Part shown: positions 17,638-25,772 of the stretch, piece by piece
Numbering within the stretch: the first letter of the stretch is position 1
Layout: every line of letters begins with the position of its first letter
Assembly (NCBI RefSeq): GCF_900100115.1
Contig: NZ_FNKL01000002.1
Span: 248,001 to 312,000, forward strand
DNA: 64,000 nucleotides
Source: Chryseobacterium soldanellicola
Lineage (GTDB): Bacteria; Bacteroidota; Bacteroidia; Flavobacteriales; Weeksellaceae
Reading direction: 5' to 3'
The notes under the pieces: model-generated
What the model was told of the DNA's origin: nothing
What the model saw: only the letters and a program-made list of their open reading frames with translations
Databases searched by the model: none
Made by a program: the position numbers and the translations under genes

Positions 17638-17961
17638 TTAAATCTTTGGAGGTTGCCAGATATGATCGTACACCTGATAGGCAAAATTGTTTTTCCGAAG
17701 TAGAATTTTCCTGGAAAAATAGGTTTGAATCTGCTTAGGAATATCCATCGAAACATCCATTTTAAAGGCTGTAACAGCTATCTGACAGCAATTGCAAACG
17801 CATAACGGCGAACAGATGTCACCTTTGTCTTTTGAATGAGATTCGTCGATATTGAAAGATAATTCTGTCTTGTTTGAACCAGATTGTTGACGCGCATCTT
17901 CGCAAGGCATTACGGATAACACCATGAAATACATTGCTAAAATCAATCTGAATAGGTTCAT
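17638..17961 (-). CDS. Small Cys-rich secreted protein, DUF6660-like
   Basis: This 107-residue protein has a hydrophobic leader (FRLILAMYFMVLSVMPC) and a conserved-looking core DICSPLCVCNCCQIA with five Cys in eleven residues. This pattern resembles the DUF6660 family of Bacteroidetes, which has no known function. It is transcribed toward the pump operon and separated from it by 244 bp that contain the repeat element. The TACCTTTG -7 box ends 5 nt before the ATG, so the mRNA may be nearly leaderless. Periplasmic metal binding is plausible but inferred. Confidence 0.7.
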   Translation of the reverse strand: MNLFRLILAMYFMVLSVMPCEDARQQSGSNKTELSFNIDESHSKDKGDICSPLCVCNCCQIAVTAFKMDVSMDIPKQIQTYFSRKILLRKNNFAYQVYDHIWQPPKI

Positions 17962-17966
17962 GATGA

Positions 17967-17974
17967 CAAAGGTA
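17967..17974 (-). promoter_or_regulatory. Promoter -7 box of the DUF6660-like gene (near-leaderless)
   Basis: TACCTTTG on the minus strand fits TAnnTTTG and ends 5 nt before the ATG at 17961. Initiation would fall at or beside the start codon. No clear TTTG -33 element was found. Confidence 0.4.
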
Positions 17975-18078
17975 GATAATTTAATGAAAAAGATGCTCGT
18001 ATTATTATTTTTAAATTAACTAAAAATGAAATATTTAATTAAAATTTATTTTTAATTCTATGAATTGTGAATTTTAAT

Positions 18079-18086
18079 TACATTTG
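18079..18086 (+). promoter_or_regulatory. Promoter -7 box for the secreted-protein genes at 18118
   Basis: TACATTTG matches TAnnTTTG, 31 nt before the ATG at 18118. A TTG at 18065-18067 is too close to be a standard -33 element. Confidence 0.4.
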
Positions 18087-18117
18087 TCACTTATATTTTT
18101 TAAAAAACTTTTAACTT

Positions 18118-18969
18118 ATGAAAACAACATTGTTATCACTTGCCCTATTGGCAGGGTCATTCTCATTTGCTCAATCATGGAGTCTTACCGGAAATTCCGG
18201 AACAACCCCTGCAACCAATTTTATGGGTACTACCGATGATCAGGACGTTGTATTTAAGACAAATAATACTGAAAGAATGAGGATTTTGGGAGGTCCTTAT
18301 GTCAATGGAGTTGTGATAGGAAATCAAAGTGCTGCAGGAACACCTGCAGGGACAAGATTGGAACTTGTAAGTGTTCAGTGTTCAGGTTGTGCCGCTAGCT
18401 GGGCTCAGCAACGTGATTTCGTTGTAAAGACGAGAGAAATGAGAGACCTGAACTTTTTAATGGGGAACAATAATTCTGAAGATCCAAATACGGACACAAG
18501 CACTCCAAATTCTTCGGGAGTTACAAGAATAAGATTTGCTGATGCCGTTCACAAAAACAGTTTAGTTATATTCAATACCGGAAAAGTAACAGTAGGGACA
18601 GATCAATATGACAATGATCCTAACTTTATTTTTTACGTAAGAAAAGGTATTAAGGCTGAACAAATTAAAGTTGAAAACCCCGCAGTAAACGGTTGGGCAG
18701 ATTATGTATTCAAAAAAGATTACAAACTTAGAACTTTAGAAGAAGTAGAAAAGCACATTCAGGAAAAGGGGCATTTACCTAATATTCCATCAACTGCAGA
18801 AGTTGAAAAAGATGGAATTAATCTTGGAGAAATGGACGCAAAACTTCTTGAAAAAATCGAAGAGCTGACTCTTTATTCTATTGAGCAAAATAAAAAATTA
18901 CAGAATCAATCGGATAAAATTGAAAAACTGGAAAAGCAGCTGCAACAGTTACTTTCTGAAAAAAAATAA
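18118..18969 (+). CDS. Secreted protein with C-terminal coiled-coil, unknown function
   Basis: This 283-residue protein has a clear signal peptide (MKTTLLSLALLAGSFSFAQ). The middle is a Gly/Asn/Thr-rich beta-type region with a Cys pair (CSGCAASW). From about residue 195 it carries a module recurrent in Bacteroidetes surface proteins (WADYVFKKDYKLRTLEEVEK, GHLPNIPSTAEVEKDG), which resembles the end of phage-tail/S74-type proteins. It then ends in a helical coiled-coil rich in Lys/Glu/Gln. No type A T9SS domain is visible. It lies 30 nt before the protease gene and is probably co-transcribed with it. Confidence 0.6.
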   Translation: MKTTLLSLALLAGSFSFAQSWSLTGNSGTTPATNFMGTTDDQDVVFKTNNTERMRILGGPYVNGVVIGNQSAAGTPAGTRLELVSVQCSGCAASWAQQRDFVVKTREMRDLNFLMGNNNSEDPNTDTSTPNSSGVTRIRFADAVHKNSLVIFNTGKVTVGTDQYDNDPNFIFYVRKGIKAEQIKVENPAVNGWADYVFKKDYKLRTLEEVEKHIQEKGHLPNIPSTAEVEKDGINLGEMDAKLLEKIEELTLYSIEQNKKLQNQSDKIEKLEKQLQQLLSEKK

Positions 18970-18999
18970 TCCCAATAACTTAAAAACTACATTTCAACT

Positions 19000-20238
19000 A
19001 TGAAAAAACTACTATTTTTAAGTTGCTTATCCGCGCTCTCATTTCTAAAATCTCAAACTCAGACTTGGGATAAAGTGGAATGTGTGATGGATGACAAAAT
19101 GGAGGCGTCGGTAAATAAAAGCGTTACTCCTTCAACGAACTGCGGGAATAATTCTCCTTATTTTTATAATAGCAATCTATATACTCCGAATTCTTCAGAT
19201 GAAATCATTTATATAAAACTTAATTTTATTTTCCTTACAAAACCCGATGGAACAGGAAATTTTGAACAAAATAATCCTGAACATAACCAAGTAATAGATG
19301 ACGTTGTCGCCAGAATGAATTACAGGCTAGGAAATATGGGACAGCCGGTAGCGGGATGCGACGGCTATGGCGCGAATAATTTTACAGATACAAGAATAAG
19401 AGTTATTGTCAATAAAATATGGAAGGTAGATCCTGCATGGGATTTTTTATATACAGGATACGACCCTTCTCAAGGCCCATTGGGAGGAACAGCGCCATTA
19501 TATCCGCCATCAGATAATTATTATTATAGCTATTATGATAATGATCCGACTATTCCTCAAGGAATCAACTGTGTTTTTTCTAATAACGGACAAATATACA
19601 ATGAGTTGATGAGCGGCAATTATAGTGTTCCTCTAATTGATGGATGGGCGGCTTCAGAATTCCCTTATTACTATACTTTAAATAGAAAATTGAGACAGTT
19701 TTGGCCTAATTTATTCAACAAGTATATTCAGATGAAGAACTTTGTTGTAGGCAATCCAACTTGGGGATCGCCGACTTGGCCGACAGTTAGAGAATGGTAC
19801 ACCGGAATGGGCTACACCAGTTTTCCTCACGAATTGGGACACAATCTAAGCTTATCTCATACAGATTGTGGGTCAAATATTATGAGTTATGATGCCGGAA
19901 ATCATGATTATTTTAGTATTCAGAATATTTCGGATATGTATAGATCTGCTTCTGTATCAAGTGTGAGGCAATATTTCACTCAGGATTCATTCAAAAATGC
20001 TGATATTAATATAACTAACAGTCAGACCTGGGATGTGAATATGAGAACTTATTCTAATGTTGATATTGATAATAATTCCAGTTTATTGGCTACATGTAAC
20101 TTAATCATGGCGCCTGAAGGCAGAATTATTGTAAGAGATGGAAGCAGCTTTGTAATGACAGGTGCAGATGTAAGCGCCGTCAACCATGCCGCATGGAATG
20201 GTATAAAAGTCGAAGGCAACGGATATTTACTTATTTAA
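19000..20238 (+). CDS. Secreted metzincin-like zinc metalloprotease
   Basis: This 412-residue secreted protein has the zinc site HELGHNLSLSH: His277, Glu278, His281 and His287. An IMSY Met-turn (Met295) follows eight residues after the third His. This is the metzincin layout (HExxHxxGxxH ... Met-turn), except that the usual Gly is Ser284. The prodomain-like N-terminal region has paired Cys (Cys28, Cys48). The C-terminal 80 residues form a beta-rich domain (NITNSQTWDVNMRTYSNVDI) without a recognisable T9SS signal. Family is nearest to M43/M12-type secreted proteases; substrate is unknown. Confidence 0.75.
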   Translation: MKKLLFLSCLSALSFLKSQTQTWDKVECVMDDKMEASVNKSVTPSTNCGNNSPYFYNSNLYTPNSSDEIIYIKLNFIFLTKPDGTGNFEQNNPEHNQVIDDVVARMNYRLGNMGQPVAGCDGYGANNFTDTRIRVIVNKIWKVDPAWDFLYTGYDPSQGPLGGTAPLYPPSDNYYYSYYDNDPTIPQGINCVFSNNGQIYNELMSGNYSVPLIDGWAASEFPYYYTLNRKLRQFWPNLFNKYIQMKNFVVGNPTWGSPTWPTVREWYTGMGYTSFPHELGHNLSLSHTDCGSNIMSYDAGNHDYFSIQNISDMYRSASVSSVRQYFTQDSFKNADINITNSQTWDVNMRTYSNVDIDNNSSLLATCNLIMAPEGRIIVRDGSSFVMTGADVSAVNHAAWNGIKVEGNGYLLI

Positions 20239-20243
20239 TAATT

Positions 20244-20275
20244 AAATCCGGAGAAGCATTTTTCTCCGGATTTTT
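20244..20275 (+). terminator. Intrinsic terminator after the metzincin gene
   Basis: AAATCCGGAGAA pairs with TTCTCCGGATTT around GCATTT and runs into TTTTT. It lies just past the stop codon and closes the two-gene plus-strand transcript. Confidence 0.88.
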
Positions 20276-20307
20276 CATACATATAATCCACTGTTTTAAT
20301 CAAAATT

Positions 20308-20340
20308 AAAACTAAAAAAACCACTGCAAAAGCAATGGTT
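20308..20340 (-). terminator. Intrinsic terminator after the first SusC/SusD pair
   Basis: On the minus strand AACCATTGC pairs with GCAGTGGTT (one T.G wobble) around TTTT and is followed by TTTTTTAG. It lies 22 nt beyond the SusD stop. Confidence 0.85.
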
Positions 20341-20361
20341 CTTAAAAATCAAATCAAACTA

Positions 20362-21855
20362 TTAAAGATTCGGATTATTCTCAATCTCCTTCTGCGGAAT
20401 TGAAAACAAATAATATCTGCTGTTCGCGACAAACGGCGTCTGATCAGGAAAAGCAAAGACCGCGTGACCTCTTCCGTTGACGGTCTTCACTACTCCATCC
20501 GGTGTTGTAATTTGCACCTGAACGGCTTGTCCGTTTGCATTGGTAAATGGCTTTCTTATAACAGTTCCCTGCGTTCTGATAATGTCAGATAATGAGAACC
20601 CTTCACCGAACAATTCTTTTCTTCTTTCGATTAAAACTTCTTTAATCACATCATTTTGTGCTAAAGAACCGGAATATTGATTGGCATTTCTTGCAGATTT
20701 CAATTGATTTAAAACCGTGACTGCGTTCGTGATATTTCCGTTTCTGGCTTCGGCTTCAGCTTCAATTAAATACATTTCAGCAGCTCTCATGAAAACAATA
20801 TCGGCAATTAAATTAGCTTTAAATTTAAACTTCGCATATCTTAAAAGACCTTCCCTGCCCGGATTTCCATCCCATGAAAATAGAGAATAACGGATATCAT
20901 TCGTATCAAACAAATCTTTGAAATAAGGATCTGCCATGAAGCTGTAATAATAACTTCCCGAAGATGAAACATCCAAAAAGTGGAAAGCATAACTTTCACC
21001 GGACTGTTCCTGCGTTTGCGCGTGCCCCCAAATCCATTCTCCGTTGCTGATGTCGTTGAAACCGTCTTTATATTTTTCGGCAGTCATTAAAGCGTAACCG
21101 TTTCTGGCAATTTTTGCGGAAGCCACAGCTTTTGTCCAATCTCCAGTATTTAAATAAACTCTTGCCAACAAACCGTTTACAACCGATCTGTCAATCTTAT
21201 CCTTATTATTTCTTGTATAATTTTGAAGTAAGTTGTCTGCATCTGTCAAATCACTTTTGATTAGCGTATAAATTTCTTCCAGGCTTGCTTTTTTCTTTCC
21301 AACTGAGCTTGTCGTTGTCGGTTCGGTATAAATCGGTGCCGTCAACGCATTTTTATCTTTTAAATAACTGAATTGGTAAAAACTCGCCAGGTTAAAATAA
21401 CAGAATGCCCTCAACGCTTTTGCCTGACCTTTCACCTGATTTTTCTTTTCCTGCGTTCCTTCTGCAGCATCAATTCTGGCGATCACATTATTCATATTAT
21501 TGATCACAGAATACAAAGAATTCCAGATATAAAGAGGTCGGCTGCCGGTATTATTCACCAAATCTGTGAAAGCGTACGCTCCGGGAAAACCATATTTATT
21601 GGTCAAAACCGCTACGTCACTTCCCATTGCATCGCTTGTTCTCAACACTGTTGAATAACCGATGTTGGCGTATGTTGTTCCGTCATCATTGAATTTTGCC
21701 CAGGTTCCGTTAATTACTGTTTCTGCACTTTCTGCCGTTTTGAAAACTTCTGCTTCATCAGCCTGATTGGTGGGAGCCGTTTCCAGATCACTTTCACAGC
21801 TTATGAATAAAAATGCGGCGATTAAAGCAATAGATAGATATTTTAATTTTTTCAT
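20362..21855 (-). CDS. SusD/RagB-family nutrient-binding outer-membrane lipoprotein
   Basis: This 497-residue lipoprotein has a leader ending FLFISC (Cys20) followed by ESDLETAPTNQADE. Four TPR-like helical segments are visible, for example LRAFCYFNLASFYQFSYL and RAAEMYLIEAEAEARNGN. The ending VLIERRKELFGEGFSLSDIIR to FSIPQKEIENNPNL is the standard SusD C-terminus. It caps the SusC barrel encoded 18 nt upstream and would bind the substrate at the surface. Both are under the S-box leader, so the ligand may be linked to methionine or sulfur supply (inference). Confidence 0.9.
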   Translation of the reverse strand: MKKLKYLSIALIAAFLFISCESDLETAPTNQADEAEVFKTAESAETVINGTWAKFNDDGTTYANIGYSTVLRTSDAMGSDVAVLTNKYGFPGAYAFTDLVNNTGSRPLYIWNSLYSVINNMNNVIARIDAAEGTQEKKNQVKGQAKALRAFCYFNLASFYQFSYLKDKNALTAPIYTEPTTTSSVGKKKASLEEIYTLIKSDLTDADNLLQNYTRNNKDKIDRSVVNGLLARVYLNTGDWTKAVASAKIARNGYALMTAEKYKDGFNDISNGEWIWGHAQTQEQSGESYAFHFLDVSSSGSYYYSFMADPYFKDLFDTNDIRYSLFSWDGNPGREGLLRYAKFKFKANLIADIVFMRAAEMYLIEAEAEARNGNITNAVTVLNQLKSARNANQYSGSLAQNDVIKEVLIERRKELFGEGFSLSDIIRTQGTVIRKPFTNANGQAVQVQITTPDGVVKTVNGRGHAVFAFPDQTPFVANSRYYLFSIPQKEIENNPNL

Positions 21856-21873
21856 TTTTTTAATTTTAAATAT

Positions 21874-24789
21874 TTAAAGAGTTGCCTGTAAACCGAAAGT
21901 TATCGTTCTCATCGCAGGATATCGGTAATAGGTTGTTCCGTCTAGCGTCTGTTCGGGATCCATTCCTTTATGTTTGTAGAAGGTCAAAAGGTTTTCTGCC
22001 TGAACATACACTCTGAATTTTTTCAATCCTAATTTTCCAAAATAATCCGATGGAAGCGTATATCCTAAGCTCACATTTTTTACTCTGGCATATGTTCCGG
22101 AATACAAAAATCTCGATGACGTTGAAGTCCAGTTATTGGTTGTTGTACTTAAAGCCGGAACGTCTGTGTTTGTATTTTCAGGCGTCCATCTGTTCAGCAT
22201 TTCTGCGCTCCAGGCTCGTCCTGCCGAACTTCCGTTGTGCATTAGCATTGTATAATCGGTATCTAAAATTTTTCCTCCGATAGCGAATGATACCAATGTT
22301 GAGAAATCGAAGTTTTTATACGCCAAACTGGTCGTCAAACCTCCCATAACTTTTGGAAGTGATGATCCCTGAAGCGTTTTTGTAGCCTTAGCATATTCCG
22401 AAGTTGTTCCTTCTGTTGTATTTCCGTTGGCATCGGTGGTAATCGTTTTCCAAAGCGGATTTCCGTTATTTGGATCTACCCCAACCCATTCCGGAATAAA
22501 GAAATCATAGACTGAGCCGCCAACCTGTAATAGTTTTGTTCCGCTTACAATCGAGCCTTTCGGAAGTTTTGTGATTTTATTATTTAAAGTACTTACATTC
22601 ACATCAACATTCCATTCAAAATCTTTTGTTTTGATAGGTGTTGTAAATAATGAAAACTCAAATCCTGTATTCTTTAATTCTCCGATATTCGCCTGATAGT
22701 CGCTGAAACCCAATGACGGCGCCAATGGCATTCCAAATAAAAGATCTTTACTCTGACGTTGGAAATATTCTACATTCCCTTTAATTCTGTTTTTTAAAAT
22801 CGCGAATTCCAGACCAACATTTAGGTTAAGGTTGGTTTCCCATTTCAAGTCGGGAGTTGGTAATTTATTAGCAACCGTTCCGCCTTCACCCAAATTATTG
22901 TAAAAGTCATACAAACTTTGGTAGGCATAATACGTGCTCAATTTATCATTTCCCTGCCCTCCGTAGCTCGCACGAAGTGTCAATTGATTGAAGAAATTTA
23001 AATTTTTAATAAAATCCTCGTTCGAAGCTTTCCAGGAACCACCGACTGACCAGAATGTTCCCCACCTGTTTTCAGGAGAAAATCTCGAAGAACCGTCTGC
23101 TCTTACCGATCCCGAAACAAAATATTTGTTCTGATAATCGTATTCTGCTTTCCCTAAGAAACTTAACAGTCCCAATTTATCACTGTTGCCCGTGAAACCA
23201 CCTAGCAAAGCCGCAGCATCCGGCTCGTAATAGTACGGAAGAGAAAACTGACTTCTGCTTCCTGAAATCGCCTGATATTCATAATGATAAAACTCCTGAC
23301 CGCCCAAAATATTGATATGGTGCTGACCAAATTTTTTATCATAAGTCAGAATATTACTGGTCGTGTAAGAAAGCGTTCTGGAATTGGTTTTCGTTACCGA
23401 ACCTCCAATTTCTGCACCTTCACCCAGCAGTGGATTGGTATAATAATGACCGTTGTAATTCACTAAATCAACAGAAAAATTGGTTCTGAATTTCAGTTCC
23501 GGCAGGAAAGTAAATTCTGCAAAACCTTTTCCTGAAAAGTTATCTTCTCTGTTTTCATTTTTATCTAAAGGCAATGTTGCGGCAGCATTTTCATTCTGCA
23601 AAGCACTTGTTGGTCTATATTTTCCGAAATCGTAAATATAGTTTCCGTTGGAATCCAGCTTGTAACTTCCGTCTGCATTTCTTTCATAATACGGATAAAA
23701 AGAAGGAATCACTCTCGCTGCATTGATCACATTATCCGTTCTCGAATCGGATGAAGGCGGCGCTTCCTGAAGGCTGTTTGTATAGGCTAAATTAGCTCCG
23801 ACATTTAACCATTTTTTGACTTCCGAATTGATTTTTAATCTCGTACTGTATTTTTTGAAACCGGATTCAATTGCAATTCCTTTATCATCCAGATATCCCA
23901 GCGAGAAAAAATAATTGCTTTTTTCACTACCCCCGCTGAAATCCAGATCCACCTGATTTCTTGACGCAGTTCTTTGCAAAATGTCTTTCCAGTTGTCATT
24001 CCATAAAGCGGTTGCTCCGGCTGCTAATTTTCCATCCGTACCCACAGGTTTTGCGTAATTTATCCCATAAGGATTGATTCCCAATGCGTTTACTAAATTA
24101 TCAGTCGCCATTTGTGCAGCCTGCTGAGAAGAAATCTGACTGGATTTGTACCCATTTCTCAACGCTTCCCAGTACAATTCATAATATTGATCTGTTGTTA
24201 CCTGCTCATAATCCTTCACCGCTCTGCTCGAGAAACCCTGGCTTATATTTAAGTTTACTCTCGCTTCGCCTTTTTTTCCGGATTTTGTGGTCACGATGAT
24301 CACTCCATTTGCACCGCGGGAACCATATAACGAACTCGCCGTTGCGTCTTTCAGCACACTGATTGATTCGATATCATTAGGACTGATCGAGTTGATATTT
24401 CCGTCGAAAGGAATTCCGTCCACCACGAATAATGGATTGCTCGATGCGCTGATAGAACCAATTCCACGGATTCTGATTGAAGCTGTTGAACCTGGCTGCC
24501 CGGAAGAACTTACCGCCTGAAGACCGGGAACCTGACCTTCCAATGCTTTTGTTATGTTGGTAACAGGTCTGCTGTTGATTTTTTCACTTGAAATCGTTGC
24601 TACTGAACCTGTATAACTTGTTTTCTTAGCTTTTCCGTAAGCTACTACAACTACTTCATCGATCTCTTTTTCACGAAGTGTGTCTTTTTTTACTTCCTGC
24701 CCTTTTATATTCGCAATACCCAGGAAAAATACTGCAACCGGTGGAATCCAAACTTTGGAATTAATTAAATTTTTGTTAATCATAATCAA
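21874..24789 (-). CDS. SusC/RagA-family TonB-dependent transporter under S-box control
   Basis: This 971-residue outer-membrane transporter has a signal region ending IANIKGQ, a TonB-box-like EIDEVVVVAYGKAKK, and the SusC plug signatures SIRIRGIGSISASSNPLFVV and YGSRGANGVIIVTTKSGKKG. The rest is a large beta-barrel ending TFGLQATL. The N-terminal carboxypeptidase-regulatory-like domain seen in many SusC proteins is absent. Met3 is an alternative start. Its 5' leader carries an S-box riboswitch, so transcripts should rise when S-adenosylmethionine is scarce. The probable cargo is a methionine-containing peptide or another sulfur source (inference). Confidence 0.9.
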   Translation of the reverse strand: MIMINKNLINSKVWIPPVAVFFLGIANIKGQEVKKDTLREKEIDEVVVVAYGKAKKTSYTGSVATISSEKINSRPVTNITKALEGQVPGLQAVSSSGQPGSTASIRIRGIGSISASSNPLFVVDGIPFDGNINSISPNDIESISVLKDATASSLYGSRGANGVIIVTTKSGKKGEARVNLNISQGFSSRAVKDYEQVTTDQYYELYWEALRNGYKSSQISSQQAAQMATDNLVNALGINPYGINYAKPVGTDGKLAAGATALWNDNWKDILQRTASRNQVDLDFSGGSEKSNYFFSLGYLDDKGIAIESGFKKYSTRLKINSEVKKWLNVGANLAYTNSLQEAPPSSDSRTDNVINAARVIPSFYPYYERNADGSYKLDSNGNYIYDFGKYRPTSALQNENAAATLPLDKNENREDNFSGKGFAEFTFLPELKFRTNFSVDLVNYNGHYYTNPLLGEGAEIGGSVTKTNSRTLSYTTSNILTYDKKFGQHHINILGGQEFYHYEYQAISGSRSQFSLPYYYEPDAAALLGGFTGNSDKLGLLSFLGKAEYDYQNKYFVSGSVRADGSSRFSPENRWGTFWSVGGSWKASNEDFIKNLNFFNQLTLRASYGGQGNDKLSTYYAYQSLYDFYNNLGEGGTVANKLPTPDLKWETNLNLNVGLEFAILKNRIKGNVEYFQRQSKDLLFGMPLAPSLGFSDYQANIGELKNTGFEFSLFTTPIKTKDFEWNVDVNVSTLNNKITKLPKGSIVSGTKLLQVGGSVYDFFIPEWVGVDPNNGNPLWKTITTDANGNTTEGTTSEYAKATKTLQGSSLPKVMGGLTTSLAYKNFDFSTLVSFAIGGKILDTDYTMLMHNGSSAGRAWSAEMLNRWTPENTNTDVPALSTTTNNWTSTSSRFLYSGTYARVKNVSLGYTLPSDYFGKLGLKKFRVYVQAENLLTFYKHKGMDPEQTLDGTTYYRYPAMRTITFGLQATL

Positions 24790-24885
24790 TTTTATTTACT
24801 ACTAATTAAATATTAGCCTTTTATAAAAAAGACAGCAAACAGTATCAAAAATCATGATTAACAATTTACTTATCTTTCCTTTTTC

Positions 24886-24968
24886 AAGGCTGAATGTAAC
24901 ACCTTGCGCTGTGCAGGTTGTTAAGATTTCACTGGGTCAGTTCCCTCCATCTTTCTTTATAAGCCGTT
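24886..24968 (-). promoter_or_regulatory. S-box (SAM-I) riboswitch
   Basis: On the minus strand the conserved SAM-I blocks occur in order: CTTATAAAGAAAG, ATGGAGGGA (kink-turn region), GACCCAGTGAAA, TCTTAACAACCTGC, GCAAGGTGTTACATTC, closed by P1 GGCT/AGCC. It lies about 97 nt before the SusC start. The P1 3' strand AGCCUU (24891-24886) can instead pair with AAGGCU (24820-24815). Extra pairing between an A-rich and a CTTTTTT segment would extend this alternative, which is a candidate expression platform. SAM binding is expected to repress the SusC/SusD pair. Confidence 0.88.
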
Positions 24969-24980
24969 GCAAATCTAAAA

Positions 24981-25024
24981 ACAAAAAGTCTACAAAACAA
25001 GTAGACTTTAAGATTTCAAATATA
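24981..25024 (-). promoter_or_regulatory. Promoter -7 box and 5' hairpin ahead of the S-box
   Basis: TATATTTG (25024-25017, minus strand) matches TAnnTTTG. Just downstream the transcript would fold AAAGTCTAC / GTAGACTTT around a short loop, followed by TTGTTTTTAG. That hairpin looks like an intrinsic terminator but precedes the aptamer, so it may be a 5' stabilising stem or a terminator for antisense read-in. Confidence 0.4.
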
Positions 25025-25195
25025 TTTTTTATAAAAATTAACGTAATTTTATTTTAAAACCAACAAAAATAGGCAGTTATAAAAAAATGTTAAATTTTCA
25101 AATATGAGAAATATCATTAAAAATAATGCAATGGGTAAATTTAAGTTTAAATTAAATTTTTAGCCTCAATCCAAAAAACTTGTTAATTTTATAGA

Positions 25196-25603
25196 ATGAA
25201 AGTTTTAATAGTCAATGGTCCTAATCTCAACTTATTAGGTACAAGAGAGCCGGAAATTTACGGAACAACCTCAATGGAAGATTATTTGGAGAATCTACAA
25301 TCTGAATTTCCTTCTTATGAACTACAATATTACCAGTCGAATATTGAAGGTGAAATTATTAACAGACTTCAGGAAGATGATTTTGATGCGCTGGTAATCA
25401 ATCCGGGAGCTTTTACGCATTATTCTTACGCGATTGCTGATTGTTTAAAGAATATTCAGAAGCAGAAAGTGGAAGTTCACATCAGTAATATTTATAAAAG
25501 AGAAGAATTTCGTCAGAAATCTGTGACAGCAGTAAATACTGATGCAGTTTTGTCCGGTTTCGGAATGGATGGATATCGATTGGCGATTTTGAGCTTGAAA
25601 TAA
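25196..25603 (+). CDS. aroQ: 3-dehydroquinate dehydratase, type II
   Basis: This 135-residue enzyme converts 3-dehydroquinate to 3-dehydroshikimate in the shikimate pathway, forming a cytosolic dodecamer in the family. The N-terminal signature VLIVNGPNLNLLGTREPEIY holds the catalytic Tyr22. NPGAFTHYS, VEVHISNIYKREEFRQKS and VLSGFGMDGY are the other family blocks, including the active-site His. Length is slightly shorter than the usual 145-150 residues. It is a lone plus-strand gene, divergent from the S-box SusC/SusD operon, and is followed by an inverted-repeat element. Confidence 0.95.
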   Translation: MKVLIVNGPNLNLLGTREPEIYGTTSMEDYLENLQSEFPSYELQYYQSNIEGEIINRLQEDDFDALVINPGAFTHYSYAIADCLKNIQKQKVEVHISNIYKREEFRQKSVTAVNTDAVLSGFGMDGYRLAILSLK

Positions 25604-25624
25604 TTTATTAGAATTCAAAATAAG

Positions 25625-25723
25625 AGATGCTTCGACTCCGCTCAGCATGACATCGCTAATAAAGTGCGTTATAATAAAACGATTAGTATTAGAAATGTCA
25701 TGCTGAGCGGAGTCGAAGCATCT
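25625..25723. repeat. Perfect 29-bp inverted repeat element
   Basis: The left arm (25625-25653) begins AGATGCTTCGACTCCGCTC and the right arm (25695-25723) is its exact reverse complement. They are separated by 41 nt. In DNA or RNA this would form a very stable hairpin. The arm sequence is one I have seen as a dispersed intergenic repeat in many Bacteroidetes genomes. It sits between aroQ and pckA, before the shared terminator. Confidence 0.85.
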
Positions 25724-25740
25724 AAATATTTATACAAAAA

Positions 25741-25766
25741 AAATCCTCATCGTTTGATGAGGATTT
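25741..25766. terminator. Bidirectional intrinsic terminator between aroQ and pckA
   Basis: AAATCCTCATC pairs with GATGAGGATTT around GTTT (11-bp perfect stem). It is followed by TTATTTTTAA on the plus strand and by a T-run on the minus strand, so it can end both convergent transcripts. Confidence 0.9.
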
Positions 25767-25772
25767 TTATTT

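Noticed and set aside
24981..25010. Terminator for a minus-strand gene upstream of the S-box
   Set aside because: No minus-strand gene ends there. The region upstream is a divergent promoter region, so it is noted with the leader instead.
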